From: Filomicrobium sp.
GTDB taxonomy: Bacteria > Pseudomonadota > Alphaproteobacteria > Rhizobiales > Hyphomicrobiaceae
Assembly (NCBI GenBank): GCA_017792465.1
Contig: CP051234.1
Coordinates: 2,822,501-2,886,500 of the forward strand
Direction of reading: 5' to 3'
Length of the DNA stretch: 64,000 bases
Below are positions 1-8,144 of the stretch, piece by piece. Every line of letters starts with the position of its first letter. Position 1 is the stretch's first letter. The notes beneath the pieces are model-generated. The model worked only from the letters and a program-made list of their open reading frames with translations. It did no database searches and was not told the DNA's origin. A program made the translations under genes and the position numbers.

Positions 1-47
1 TCAATGGATTCGGCTGCTTTTCCACAATTGAAAAAAGCAGGACCGAC

Positions 48-416
48 ATGACAATCACCGTTCCCATCACGACGACTGAGCTGATTTGGATCGGCTTTTC
101 AGGGGCGAAATACATATTTCGTGTTCATCCTATCGGCGAGATGTTTTGGCCAAATCAGCCGGGGAATTACATCTATGCCAAGATAGATCAGTTTGGATTT
201 TGGCAGCCAGTTTACATCGGTCAGGGAGATTTAGCCGAGCGGTCAAATATTGGTCGCCATCACCAGGGGCATTGCATTTTGAGTAAGGGTGCAACCCATT
301 TCCATGAGCACCTGAATGCAAATAGCATTTTGCGATTGATCGAAGAACGCGATTTGCTAGCGGCCTTTCCAATGACGTATGCGCCCGTAGGTTGCAACGT
401 CAAATACGGTGGCTAG
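48..416 (+). CDS. Small GIY-YIG-like protein
   Basis: A 122-aa soluble protein whose residues 39-117 follow the GIY-YIG nuclease layout: a G-N-Y-I-Y strand (residues 39-43), then V-Y-I-G (56-59), an arginine in LAERS (65), a helix with paired glutamates (99-100, candidate catalytic Glu) and a Cys-Asn near the end (116-117). GIY-YIG domains are about 80-100 aa and cut DNA using the two tyrosines, Arg, Glu and a metal. The first 35 residues match nothing I know. No second domain is present, so no target or pathway can be assigned. The gene stands alone and is followed by a palindromic repeat. The assignment comes from motif order only. Confidence 0.6.
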   Translation: MTITVPITTTELIWIGFSGAKYIFRVHPIGEMFWPNQPGNYIYAKIDQFGFWQPVYIGQGDLAERSNIGRHHQGHCILSKGATHFHEHLNANSILRLIEERDLLAAFPMTYAPVGCNVKYGG

Positions 417-481
417 TGACTTGCATCGGGTCGGAGAAAACCGTAGCGCCGTCCCGGTGGGGTGCAGTTCGTCTTTCCTTC

Positions 482-621
482 GTCATCCCGGCGCAGGCCG
501 GGATCCGGCCATGCTGCCGTATTCGGTAATGGGACCTTGTTAGCTGGCAAGCGTGGAATTCAGCGGCACTGGTGGAAGTTCTCCTTCGCCTTGGACAGGC
601 CCCCGCCTGCGCGGGGGTGAC
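482..621. repeat. Palindromic intergenic repeat element (inverted arms)
   Basis: The 417-844 gap has no convincing gene. It holds two inverted arms: 482-503 (GTCATCCCGGCGCAGGCCGG...) and 600-621, whose reverse complement matches the first arm at about 18 of 22 positions. Each arm is itself a small palindrome (CCCGGC..GCCGGG and CCCCGC..GCGGGG). The roughly 140-bp unit could fold as one long imperfect hairpin. Such GTCATCCC-type elements are common, dispersed and non-coding in alphaproteobacterial genomes. Short frames through it encode Gly/Pro/Arg-rich peptides and are rejected as genes. Confidence 0.65.
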
Positions 622-844
622 GGTGGTGGGGGAGGAACTGTTTTCCCAGCCAAAGTCGGTTTCGTGGGTGATGGTGGCGGGATGGGTTGCGCCGTCAGGG
701 ATTGCACTACTGCGAAAAGAGTTATGCCCATCCAAGCTTTTGGAACCTGGGGACGCTCAGTTCGTTCACTGTTTATAAAGTGTTAACGTGTCGATTAGTG
801 ATTCGCGTTTGTGCATGCGTTTGGGATGAATAGGAGCGACCCAG

Positions 845-1762
845 ATGGCAGTAGCAAGCGCGACACTTGCCGAAGCAAACGCAGCGGCTGCGGATGCAGC
901 GCGCGAAGCACGGGCTGAAGTCCTCCAGCGCGACAAAACCGAAGACGGTTCAGATAGCGCGGACGAAAAGGTCTCTCGCGGGACAGCGCGCGCTTCAACC
1001 TCCAACGACAAATGGCACAAGTTCGTCATTGACGTCTGGCTCACCGACCTCAACGCGACGGAATTCGGCGTTTACAAGCGCTCGCGCAACCGCGCCAAGT
1101 CGCGACAGTTTTCTTCCGACATGGATATCTATGCCGAGGTGATCGAGGACGGAAAGCGGACCGGTCTCGTCGGCTTCCGCAAAGACCCCTGGCGCAACAA
1201 TACTGGGATGGACCGGCGTCTCGTCTTCAAGCTCTTCACCAAGAGCCTGGGTTGGCGGGCGACGATGGATCTGATGATCGGGCGCAGCCTGCAGTTGACG
1301 ATGGGTGCGCGCGGCCTGCCGGTGACGGCTTATTCGATCAATACCAACGACGACGACTTCATCATTTATATGGAGCGTTCGGCCTATAAGTGGCCGTTAC
1401 TGCCCGAGCACTTCTCGTTCTTCCTGATGCGCGATGGAAAGCCTGAATATTATCGGCTGAAGCAGGCGCTTATCAATATTGGCGGCGACTACACGCTCTA
1501 TGACCAATACGACAACAAGATCGGCTACATCGACGGGAAGATCATGTCGCTGGCCGGTAAGTGGAAGTGTGGGGTCAAGGCTGAGCGAGCGGACAAGAAG
1601 CTTCTGACGACGATGAAGCTGTTCGCCGGGATGATCATCTTCAACCGGCAGACGCGCTGGCATGTGTGGCGGCTTTGGAAAGACGTGCTGGCTGGTAAAA
1701 TCGAGCCGAAGCTGGAGCACCAGGAGTCGGATCTTTATAAGAACCCACGGCGGATGCGTTAA
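845..1762 (+). CDS. Hypothetical protein, 305 aa
   Basis: Not recognised. Residues 1-55 are Ala/charged and low in complexity, probably a disordered or coiled N-terminus. From about residue 58 the protein is a folded aromatic-rich domain without signal peptide or membrane segments. It contains phrases such as LYDQYDNKIGYIDGK (about 219-233), a strand-turn-strand with 'd.GNkiG' character reminiscent of tubby/LURP1-like barrels; that resemblance is weak. The C-terminus is basic. The start is supported by AGGAG about 9 nt upstream of the ATG. The gene is a single transcription unit closed by a strong terminator at 1803-1838. Confidence 0.75.
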   Translation: MAVASATLAEANAAAADAAREARAEVLQRDKTEDGSDSADEKVSRGTARASTSNDKWHKFVIDVWLTDLNATEFGVYKRSRNRAKSRQFSSDMDIYAEVIEDGKRTGLVGFRKDPWRNNTGMDRRLVFKLFTKSLGWRATMDLMIGRSLQLTMGARGLPVTAYSINTNDDDFIIYMERSAYKWPLLPEHFSFFLMRDGKPEYYRLKQALINIGGDYTLYDQYDNKIGYIDGKIMSLAGKWKCGVKAERADKKLLTTMKLFAGMIIFNRQTRWHVWRLWKDVLAGKIEPKLEHQESDLYKNPRRMR

Positions 1763-1802
1763 GCCGCGGCCGGTAACCGACCGAATAGATCGACAGAATT
1801 GA

Positions 1803-1838
1803 ATGCCCGGATCGCCTAAAATCCGGGCATATTTTTTG
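1803..1838 (+). terminator. Rho-independent terminator
   Basis: A perfect 10-bp stem (ATGCCCGGAT at 1803-1812 with ATCCGGGCAT at 1821-1830), an 8-nt loop and then ATTTTTT. It lies 40 nt after the 305-aa gene and would end that transcript. Confidence 0.9.
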
Positions 1839-2044
1839 TGCATTCCGACTAATATTTAATCGATTGTCAGGTCTGCCCAAATCGGCTCAGAGGTCGATCA
1901 AATGTGGCTCGACAAAGTGACTTTCCTGATTAATAGTTCAGCATAATGCTTCATATTGCGCCGCTATTTCAGGCAAATCGGCCTTGTTTCGCGGGTGTGA
2001 TCAAATAACAGGCAATCAAAACTGGATAACGACCGGGGGAGCGC

Positions 2045-3280
2045 ATGGAAAATCTGCAGCATGGTGCGGACGTCTTCTTTCTATTGATGGGGGCGATCCT
2101 CGTCTTTGCGATGCATGGGGGGTTTGCTTTTTTGGAGGTCGGCACCGTCCGGCATAAGAACCAGGTCAACGCCCTTGTGAAGATCCTGGTCGACTTTGCG
2201 ATTTCGACGGTGACGTATTTCTTCATCGGTTACTGGGTCGCTTACGGCGTGTCGTTCCTGGTTGGTGCGGCGACGCTGACGGGTGCGAGCGGTGGCGAGA
2301 CGTTTGCGCCGCAGGGCTTCACGCTCGTCAAATTCTTCTTCCTTTGCACCTTTGCCGCAGCCATTCCAGCGATCGTGTCGGGCGGCATCGCGGAACGGGC
2401 GCGCTTCTGGCCGCAGTGTCTGGCGACCGCGATCATCGTGGGCGTTGCCTATCCGCTGCTGGAAGGTGTGGTCTGGAACGGCAACTTCGGTTTGCAGAGC
2501 GGCTTATTCAAAGAGGCGCTGGGTGCGGACTTCCATGATTTTGCCGGCTCGATTGTGGTTCATGCCTTTGGCGGCTGGGTGGCGCTGGGCGCAGTCATGA
2601 AGCTTGGTGCGCGGGCCGGGCGTTACGCGAAGAGTGGGGATCAAGGCATTCCGCCGTCGTCGATTCCGTGGCTGGCGATGGGCTCATGGATGCTGTGTGT
2701 CGGCTGGTTCGGCTTCAACGTGATGAGCGCGCAAAGTCTCTCCGGCATTAGCGGTCTGGTGGCGATGAACTCGCTGATGGCGATGGCTGGTGGAATTCTG
2801 TCGGCGCTGGTCGTCGGCCGCAATGACCCGGGCTTCGTGCATAACGGTGCGCTGGCCGGCCTGGTTGCTGTGTGTGCGGGTTCGGACATCATGCATCCTG
2901 TCGGATCGCTGATCACGGGTATCGTGGCCGGTGCGATCTTCGTGCAGCTATTTCAGGTCGAGCAGAACAAGTGGAAAATCGACGATGTGCTCGGTGTCTG
3001 GCCGTTGCATGGTTTATGCGGGCTATGGGGCGGTATCGCCTGCGGGATCTTCGGCACGGAGACCTTGGGCGGTCTGGGCGGCGTCACGCTGATGAGCCAG
3101 ATTGTCGGATCGATTGGCGGTTCTGCGTTTGGGCTGCTCGCCGGCCTCATCATCTACACGATTGCCGATCTCGCGCTCGATTTCCGTATGACCGACGAAG
3201 AGCAGCGTCGCGGCGCCGACCTGACGATCCATAAGATCTCGGCCAATCCGGAAGAAGATGTTCGGATGGGTCGGGTCTGA
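2045..3280 (+). CDS. amtB: Ammonium transporter (Amt/Mep/Rh family)
   Basis: A polytopic inner-membrane channel for ammonium/ammonia, 411 aa, about 11 transmembrane segments. Conserved features are visible: Asp165 in DFAG before His173 (IVVHAFGG), the second pore histidine His322 (PLHGLCG), SGGIAER after the third segment (112-118) and GWFGFN (220-225). There is no cleavable signal peptide, unlike E. coli AmtB; the mature-like N-terminus begins directly with HGADVFFLLMG. The start is preceded by GGGGGAG. No glnK gene lies beside it, which is unusual because amtB is normally paired with glnK. It may be a secondary Amt paralogue. The gene is followed by a terminator and a convergent chemoreceptor gene. 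Confidence 0.93.
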   Translation: MENLQHGADVFFLLMGAILVFAMHGGFAFLEVGTVRHKNQVNALVKILVDFAISTVTYFFIGYWVAYGVSFLVGAATLTGASGGETFAPQGFTLVKFFFLCTFAAAIPAIVSGGIAERARFWPQCLATAIIVGVAYPLLEGVVWNGNFGLQSGLFKEALGADFHDFAGSIVVHAFGGWVALGAVMKLGARAGRYAKSGDQGIPPSSIPWLAMGSWMLCVGWFGFNVMSAQSLSGISGLVAMNSLMAMAGGILSALVVGRNDPGFVHNGALAGLVAVCAGSDIMHPVGSLITGIVAGAIFVQLFQVEQNKWKIDDVLGVWPLHGLCGLWGGIACGIFGTETLGGLGGVTLMSQIVGSIGGSAFGLLAGLIIYTIADLALDFRMTDEEQRRGADLTIHKISANPEEDVRMGRV

Positions 3281-3316
3281 GTTCTGGAGAATTCGGTAGA
3301 CCTAAAATTTGCAGAT

Positions 3317-3350
3317 GTGGGGCGGGCAAGAGTGTCCGCCCCTTTCTTGT
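3317..3350 (+). terminator. Terminator after ammonium transporter
   Basis: A GC-rich stem (GGGGCGGGCA at 3319-3328 with TGTCCGCCCC at 3333-3342, one wobble) followed by TTTCTTGTTT. It sits between the convergent transporter and chemoreceptor genes. Confidence 0.8.
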
Positions 3351-3362
3351 TTGCGGGGGGAC

Positions 3363-5801
3363 TTAAGCCGCTTTTCGCAAGTCGACCGGCAGCTCTTTCA
3401 ATTCTTCAAGGAATTCGATGCCGAGGCCTTCTTGATTGCACCAGATGATGGTTGCCGCGTGGACGATGTCGCCAAAGTGGACCTTGACTGTCATTCCTTC
3501 TTTCAGGTCGAGATGACCCTCCAGAGCGGCGCCACCCAGAGAGATGTCTTTGATGCCGACGTCTTTCTTATGGCCGTTCCATTCGACGCTCGCGACGTGC
3601 TTGACGTCATGTCGGATGAACTTGCGGCGGTCTTTCATGTCGTTTGAAATGGAGCCGAGGAAGAAGTCGATGCCTTGCGTGAATTCTTTGATCGAGGCCG
3701 AAAGGGACTTTTCGCCCGCCTCCAAATTGCCGACCTCTTGCCGGGTGGCGGCCGTGACCGCCGACACCTTCTCGGTCGTGTTTCGCGCTTCATCGGTACT
3801 TTCCGATGCGCGCATTGCGCTTTCGGCGATTTCGGCCGTTGCCGTCTCCTGTTCTTGAACGGCTCTGGCGATTTCCGCGCTGATCCGATTCACGTCTTCG
3901 ACGCGCTTGGAGATTTCGTCGATCGATTTGACTGCGGCGTCGGTCGAGGACGAAATCTGCGTGACGAGTGACGAAACCTCAGACGTTGCCTTGGCGGTTT
4001 GCTCGGCGAGTGCTTTGACTTCGCTTGCGACGACGGCAAAACCTTTGCCTGCTTCACCGGCACGAGCGGCTTCAATGGTGGCGTTCAAGCTCAAGAGATT
4101 GGTTTGCGCCGCAATGCCGCCGATCGCCTCCAGGATGTTGCCGATCTGGCCGGAGACCTTCGACAAGTTCAAAATATCCTGGCTTGCAGTCTTTGCCGCA
4201 CGGGAAGCCATATCGGTGATCTCGTGGCTCGCATAGGTTTGTTCTGACACGCGCTTGGTTGAAACGGAGAGTTGCTCTGCGGCTGCAGCCACGGTTTGCA
4301 CGTTGCTTGCGGCTTGCGAGGTTGCATCGAGCCCGGCATCGACCTGACTGTCGGTCGCATCCGCCGACGTCGAGAGGCTTTTTGCACAGGCCCGCAAAAC
4401 ATGGGCTTGGCGGTCCAATACAACCTTGAGGCCATCGGCCTGCATCAAGAAATCGCCAGCAAGGCCTTCAAGCTCGGTTCTGCGGTCTTCGGCTTCCTTG
4501 CGGCTATTTTCCACTTCCTCGTTTAGCTTTTCGCGCTCGATGGCGTTTTGCCGGAATGTTTCGACGGCGCGGGCCATATCGCCCAGCTCATCTCCTCTTT
4601 CCTGGCCGGAAATCTCGATGTTCGTATTGCCGTCAGCCAACGCGCCCATTTCTTCTTCGAGCTTCGAAATCGGCCGGGTGAGCGTGCGGGCCAACAGCCA
4701 TCCGCCAAACGCCAGTAGGAGCGTTACGACGAACCCGGACTTCAACATCCAAAAGCGCATTGCAACGATCGGTGCATTGAATTCGTCTGAGCCAACCGCT
4801 GTGACGAGCGCCCATTTGCTGCCGCGGTAGGACAAGGGAATGCTTTGATAGCGCAGGTTCAGTCCGCGGTAATCGGAAGTCTCTGCAGATCCGGGCTTTC
4901 CCAGGATGGCTGATTTGACAGCTTTGTTTTCGAGACGCGTTTGCAAGATGTCGTTTTGTTTGGTGAAGCGTGAATCGTTGCGGAAGAGGCCGTCCTGGCC
5001 GACCAGCATGACTTCGCCGGTTTTCCCTAGGCCTGCGCTCGTCGACATTTTTGCGTTGATGACATCGATTGGCATTTGGAAAACAAGCACGCCGACTTTT
5101 TTTCCGTCTTTGATGATAGGCGTTCCGATAAAGCTTGCTGGAGCATCATGAGATGGCGCATAGGGTCTAAAATCGTAGAAATGCACGCCGTCTGGGTTGT
5201 TGCTGTTCCGGACCGCGCGAAAAACGTTGCCGAGGTCCGTCTTGTTATAGGGTCCGTTTTGCAGGTTGGTCGCATAGTCCAATTCTTTGAAAACGGTGTA
5301 GAGCAGATCGCCTCTCAGATCGAAGAGGAAAATATCGTAATAACTGCGTTCTTTGAGGAGCTTGCGGAACCAGGGATGATACTTGGTATGGACGGCGTCG
5401 TAGGCTGTACCGGACTCTGCCGAGTCGAGGTTGTCTTTTTCGCCAATCGGATTGGGATTGTTTTCAATGTAGGCGGCTTGGAGTTTTTTGGTTTGGCCGG
5501 ATTTCAGGTCATTCCAGGCTTGCTCAAATTCGCCTAGGGCGGCGCTGGTCGTAGGGTTGGTTGCGACGATGCGCAAATCTTGTTCGATGCTTGAAAGATA
5601 GCCTTCCAGTTCGGATTTCTTGGCTTCAAGGATCGAGGACATGTGCTCTCGATTTCGCAATTCCGCCGACCCAGCCGCAAGGTTGTAACCGACGGCGCCA
5701 ACGGAAATCGCAGCAAGCATTGTCGCAAGGATAATACCCGCTGGAAGTTTCACATTGATCTTTAGGTTGCGAAATTTCTCAAGCATCATGGAGTCTTTCA
5801 T
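3363..5801 (-). CDS. Methyl-accepting chemotaxis protein with C-terminal PilZ domain
   Basis: An 812-aa transmembrane chemoreceptor. It has a short cytoplasmic N-terminus, TM1 about 18-40, a large periplasmic Cache-type sensor (about 45-340), TM2 about 349-371, a HAMP domain (to about 425), then a long cytoplasmic coiled coil with the conserved hairpin tip around 560-600 ([20 protein letters not shown]). After the signalling coil, residues about 720-805 form a PilZ domain with the c-di-GMP motifs RRKFIRHD (RxxxR) and DISLGG (DxSxxG). PilZ-fused receptors are known in alphaproteobacteria, for example Azospirillum Tlp1. No CheB/CheR-docking pentapeptide is visible at the end. No other chemotaxis genes are nearby. 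The ligand is unknown. Confidence 0.93.
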   Translation of the reverse strand: MKDSMMLEKFRNLKINVKLPAGIILATMLAAISVGAVGYNLAAGSAELRNREHMSSILEAKKSELEGYLSSIEQDLRIVATNPTTSAALGEFEQAWNDLKSGQTKKLQAAYIENNPNPIGEKDNLDSAESGTAYDAVHTKYHPWFRKLLKERSYYDIFLFDLRGDLLYTVFKELDYATNLQNGPYNKTDLGNVFRAVRNSNNPDGVHFYDFRPYAPSHDAPASFIGTPIIKDGKKVGVLVFQMPIDVINAKMSTSAGLGKTGEVMLVGQDGLFRNDSRFTKQNDILQTRLENKAVKSAILGKPGSAETSDYRGLNLRYQSIPLSYRGSKWALVTAVGSDEFNAPIVAMRFWMLKSGFVVTLLLAFGGWLLARTLTRPISKLEEEMGALADGNTNIEISGQERGDELGDMARAVETFRQNAIEREKLNEEVENSRKEAEDRRTELEGLAGDFLMQADGLKVVLDRQAHVLRACAKSLSTSADATDSQVDAGLDATSQAASNVQTVAAAAEQLSVSTKRVSEQTYASHEITDMASRAAKTASQDILNLSKVSGQIGNILEAIGGIAAQTNLLSLNATIEAARAGEAGKGFAVVASEVKALAEQTAKATSEVSSLVTQISSSTDAAVKSIDEISKRVEDVNRISAEIARAVQEQETATAEIAESAMRASESTDEARNTTEKVSAVTAATRQEVGNLEAGEKSLSASIKEFTQGIDFFLGSISNDMKDRRKFIRHDVKHVASVEWNGHKKDVGIKDISLGGAALEGHLDLKEGMTVKVHFGDIVHAATIIWCNQEGLGIEFLEELKELPVDLRKAA

Positions 5802-6134
5802 GTATTGAATTGCGGGCGGCTAACTTTCAACTCGTTTTCCAATGCTGACGCGGACGCCGGACATTGCACCACAAGGAGTTTTCTAGTTTCGTTGCTAACA
5901 AACCATAAAAGAGCAGGCCATTTTTGAAATATTTTCAGTTTAGGTCCCAATGCTTTATATGATAATCTGGCTAGGTTACGTGGCGCTTTGTGCGGTCCGC
6001 TTGGCGCACTTATTTTGTCGCAGAGATCCGTGAATTAAGCTTTGCAGAAAGCGACTGTAATTGAATCGACTGTTTTAGAGCTGACGTCTGTATTTGAAGT
6101 ATCCGGGTTTAATTGAATGTTCTAAATTTGTGAA
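5802..6134. other. AT-rich intergenic region upstream of the chemoreceptor
   Basis: About 330 bp, clearly more AT-rich than its surroundings. It must contain the chemoreceptor promoter on the minus strand. I found no clean sigma-70 or sigma-54 match and no coding frame worth calling. Confidence 0.5.
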
Positions 6135-6166
6135 AAAATTAGGCGCGGAACTCCGGCTCCGCGCCC
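6135..6166 (-). terminator. Minus-strand terminator
   Basis: Read on the minus strand, an 8-bp GC stem (GGCGCGGA with TCCGCGCC, at 6143-6166 on the plus strand) is followed by TAATTTTTTC. It implies a minus-strand transcript arriving from the right, probably the small gene at 6304-6516. Confidence 0.75.
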
Positions 6167-6303
6167 AATTCGACTTTCCATATGGCTTTGGCCACGAAAA
6201 GTTAGATATAGATGCCTCCTGGGAAAGAGTGCAGGTTGGTCAGGAGTCCTGCGTGTCGCTTTGCCGTCAATGGAGCAGCCATCGACAAGGCAGCTCATGC
6301 GGC

Positions 6304-6516
6304 TCAATCGTTCGTTTCATTCAGTTTGGATTGGATTTGCGAGTTTTGAACTTTGATCTGTTCTGTTCTGGTCGTATCGCCAGTAACGATGGAACGGAGG
6401 TTACTGGCCTCGTTTCTCATCCTCTCAGATGCTTGTCGTGTTGCGCGACTGCGCTCGATCGCAATTCTCGCCGACCGCGCGATATAGCGTGAAGTGGATT
6501 CGGGCTCGTCCGTCAT
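6304..6516 (-). CDS. Possible small hypothetical protein, 70 aa
   Basis: A 70-aa hydrophilic, Arg/Ser/Glu-rich, mostly helical frame beginning MTDEPESTSRYIARS. The ATG start has GGAGG about 15 nt upstream, a long spacing. A TTG start 24 codons further up would give 94 aa. No family is recognised. Support comes from the minus-strand terminator about 140 nt downstream, which needs a transcript to end, and from the lack of any competing gene. Against it: a short ORF in GC-rich DNA can occur by chance. Low confidence. Confidence 0.35.
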   Translation of the reverse strand: MTDEPESTSRYIARSARIAIERSRATRQASERMRNEASNLRSIVTGDTTRTEQIKVQNSQIQSKLNETND

Positions 6517-6903
6517 ACGCCTTGTCTGTGGCCTCCCGTTGCAAATAGCTTTGAAATAGGAGCTGTGCTTGAGGTGGTAACGGGGCAAGGATGAGAGAAA
6601 CTATCCTGTGCGGTTAGGTCATAAATTGCACGGTCTTTCTGTGGGCAGTCAATTCGAATATTTCGGGTGATAAGGATTTTCTTTCATCGGTTCGGCGTCT
6701 GCCGAAATTGCAATGCCACGCCCCTCCTGACTTTGCGGGGCCGGACGGGTGTCAGCTCTGGGCAGCCAGAAGCGTGGGACTTTGCAGGCGCCGGATGGAG
6801 GCTTTGACCCCGGTTCAAGTCGTTCAACCAATGGCTTTCCAGGGCGTATGAGACTCCGCTATGGTGCGCGGCCTTGAGGACTTTGAAAGAGCATTGAGCG
6901 CCA
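6517..6903. other. Intergenic region before the aminotransferase
   Basis: About 390 bp. Short frames run on both strands but none has a good start, ribosome site or recognisable product. A segment near 6806-6835 (GGTTCAAGTC) looks superficially like a tRNA T-arm, but no acceptor stem or anticodon arm can be built around it. Confidence 0.5.
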
Positions 6904-8121
6904 ATGACATCCGGTCTATCGCAGCTTGCCGCTGGCAATTTTCCCTACCCGTTTCAGCGAACGCGCGAGCTTTTGGCCCCGTTCGCTCCGGGTCTTGAAC
7001 CGGTTATCGATCTGACGCTGGGCGAACCGAAAGAGACGATTCCGGATTTTCTTGCCGACAAGATCAAAGAGCACGAGCGGCTTTTTGCGAAGTATCCGCC
7101 GATCAACGGGTTGCCGGAACTCAGGGAGGCTTTCGCCGCCTGGGCAAAGCGGCGCTATGGTGGACAGGTTACGCTTGATCCTGAAACGGAGGTGGCCGTC
7201 TGCAACGGATCGCGCGAAGGGCTTTTCTATGCGGCGCTGCCAGCAGTGGGCCGAAAGAAGCTGCCCGATGGTGTCAGCTCGGCGATGCTGATCTGCAATC
7301 CTTATTATGCCGCCTATATCGGTGCGGCGCTGGCGTCGGGATGCGAGCCGGTATTTTTGAATGCCACGCCTCAGACGGGCCAGCTGCCGGACTTGGAAGC
7401 GATCGCCAAGGACGAGGCGCTGCTTTCGCGGACCGTTGCGCTCTATTTGTGTTCGCCTGCCAATCCGCAAGGTGCTGCAGCGAGCGCTGAGTACATCGGC
7501 AAAGCGCTGAGCTTGGCGCGGCAATACGATTTCATGCTGTTTTTCGATGAGTGTTACAGCGAACTTTATACGGGGGCGCCGCCGGTTGGCGGTTTGCAGG
7601 TCGCTGCTGCAACTGAACGGCGTTTCGACAACCTTATCGTCTTCAACTCATTGTCGAAGCGATCGAATGCGCCGGGGCTGCGCTCGGGGATGATGGCCGG
7701 CGATGGGGCATTTCTCAAAAAGTTGATAGGAATTCGAAATTTGATAGGTCCGCAGATGTCCGGGCCGTTGCAGATGGCGTCGGCAGCGATCTGGTCGGAG
7801 GAGGCGCATGTGGCTTCTAATCGATTGGCTTATCAGGAAAAATTCGAGATCTGCGATGAGGTTCTGGGCTCCCGGTTTGGCTATTCCAGACCGGATGGCG
7901 GGTTCTTCTTGTGGCTCGATGTGGCTCATTTTGGTGGCGGTGTCGACGCTACGGTAACCCTCTGGAAACGCGCTGGTGTCAAAGTGCTGCCTGGTGCCTA
8001 CCTGGCTCAGGCGGATCGGCATGGCGTAAACCCGGGTGAAAACTTCATCCGCGTGGCGCTGGTGGCCGATAAGCCAACGATCAGGCAGGCGTTGGAGCGG
8101 ATCGTATCCGTTCTGCAATAG
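6904..8121 (+). CDS. Class I/II PLP-dependent aminotransferase, DapC-like
   Basis: A 405-aa fold-type I aminotransferase. The PLP lysine is K252 in NSLSKRSN, with N187 (SPANPQG), D215 (FFDECY) and the carboxylate-binding Arg near the end (NFIRVAL). The N-terminus, ending in YPFQRTRELLAP, resembles N-succinyl-L,L-diaminopimelate aminotransferase (DapC) of alphaproteobacteria, which would place it in lysine/peptidoglycan precursor synthesis together with asd, dapB and dapF elsewhere in the window. Substrate assignment is inference; other class I substrates are possible. The ATG has only a weak ribosome site. The ftsK homologue follows after 23 nt on the same strand. Confidence 0.88.
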   Translation: MTSGLSQLAAGNFPYPFQRTRELLAPFAPGLEPVIDLTLGEPKETIPDFLADKIKEHERLFAKYPPINGLPELREAFAAWAKRRYGGQVTLDPETEVAVCNGSREGLFYAALPAVGRKKLPDGVSSAMLICNPYYAAYIGAALASGCEPVFLNATPQTGQLPDLEAIAKDEALLSRTVALYLCSPANPQGAAASAEYIGKALSLARQYDFMLFFDECYSELYTGAPPVGGLQVAAATERRFDNLIVFNSLSKRSNAPGLRSGMMAGDGAFLKKLIGIRNLIGPQMSGPLQMASAAIWSEEAHVASNRLAYQEKFEICDEVLGSRFGYSRPDGGFFLWLDVAHFGGGVDATVTLWKRAGVKVLPGAYLAQADRHGVNPGENFIRVALVADKPTIRQALERIVSVLQ

Positions 8122-8144
8122 TCGGTTGTTCAAGTATCGCGTTC

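Noticed and set aside
553-786. Short Gly-rich frames over the palindromic repeat
   Set aside because: Composition (RLRGGDGGGGG) comes from the repeat itself; such peptides are typical false calls.
6094-6492. 132-aa plus-strand frame in the 1.1-kb gap
   Set aside because: No ribosome site, runs through a minus-strand terminator, no family resemblance.
6790-6840. Possible tRNA (T-arm-like GGTTCAAGTC)
   Set aside because: No acceptor stem, anticodon stem or D-arm can be formed around it.
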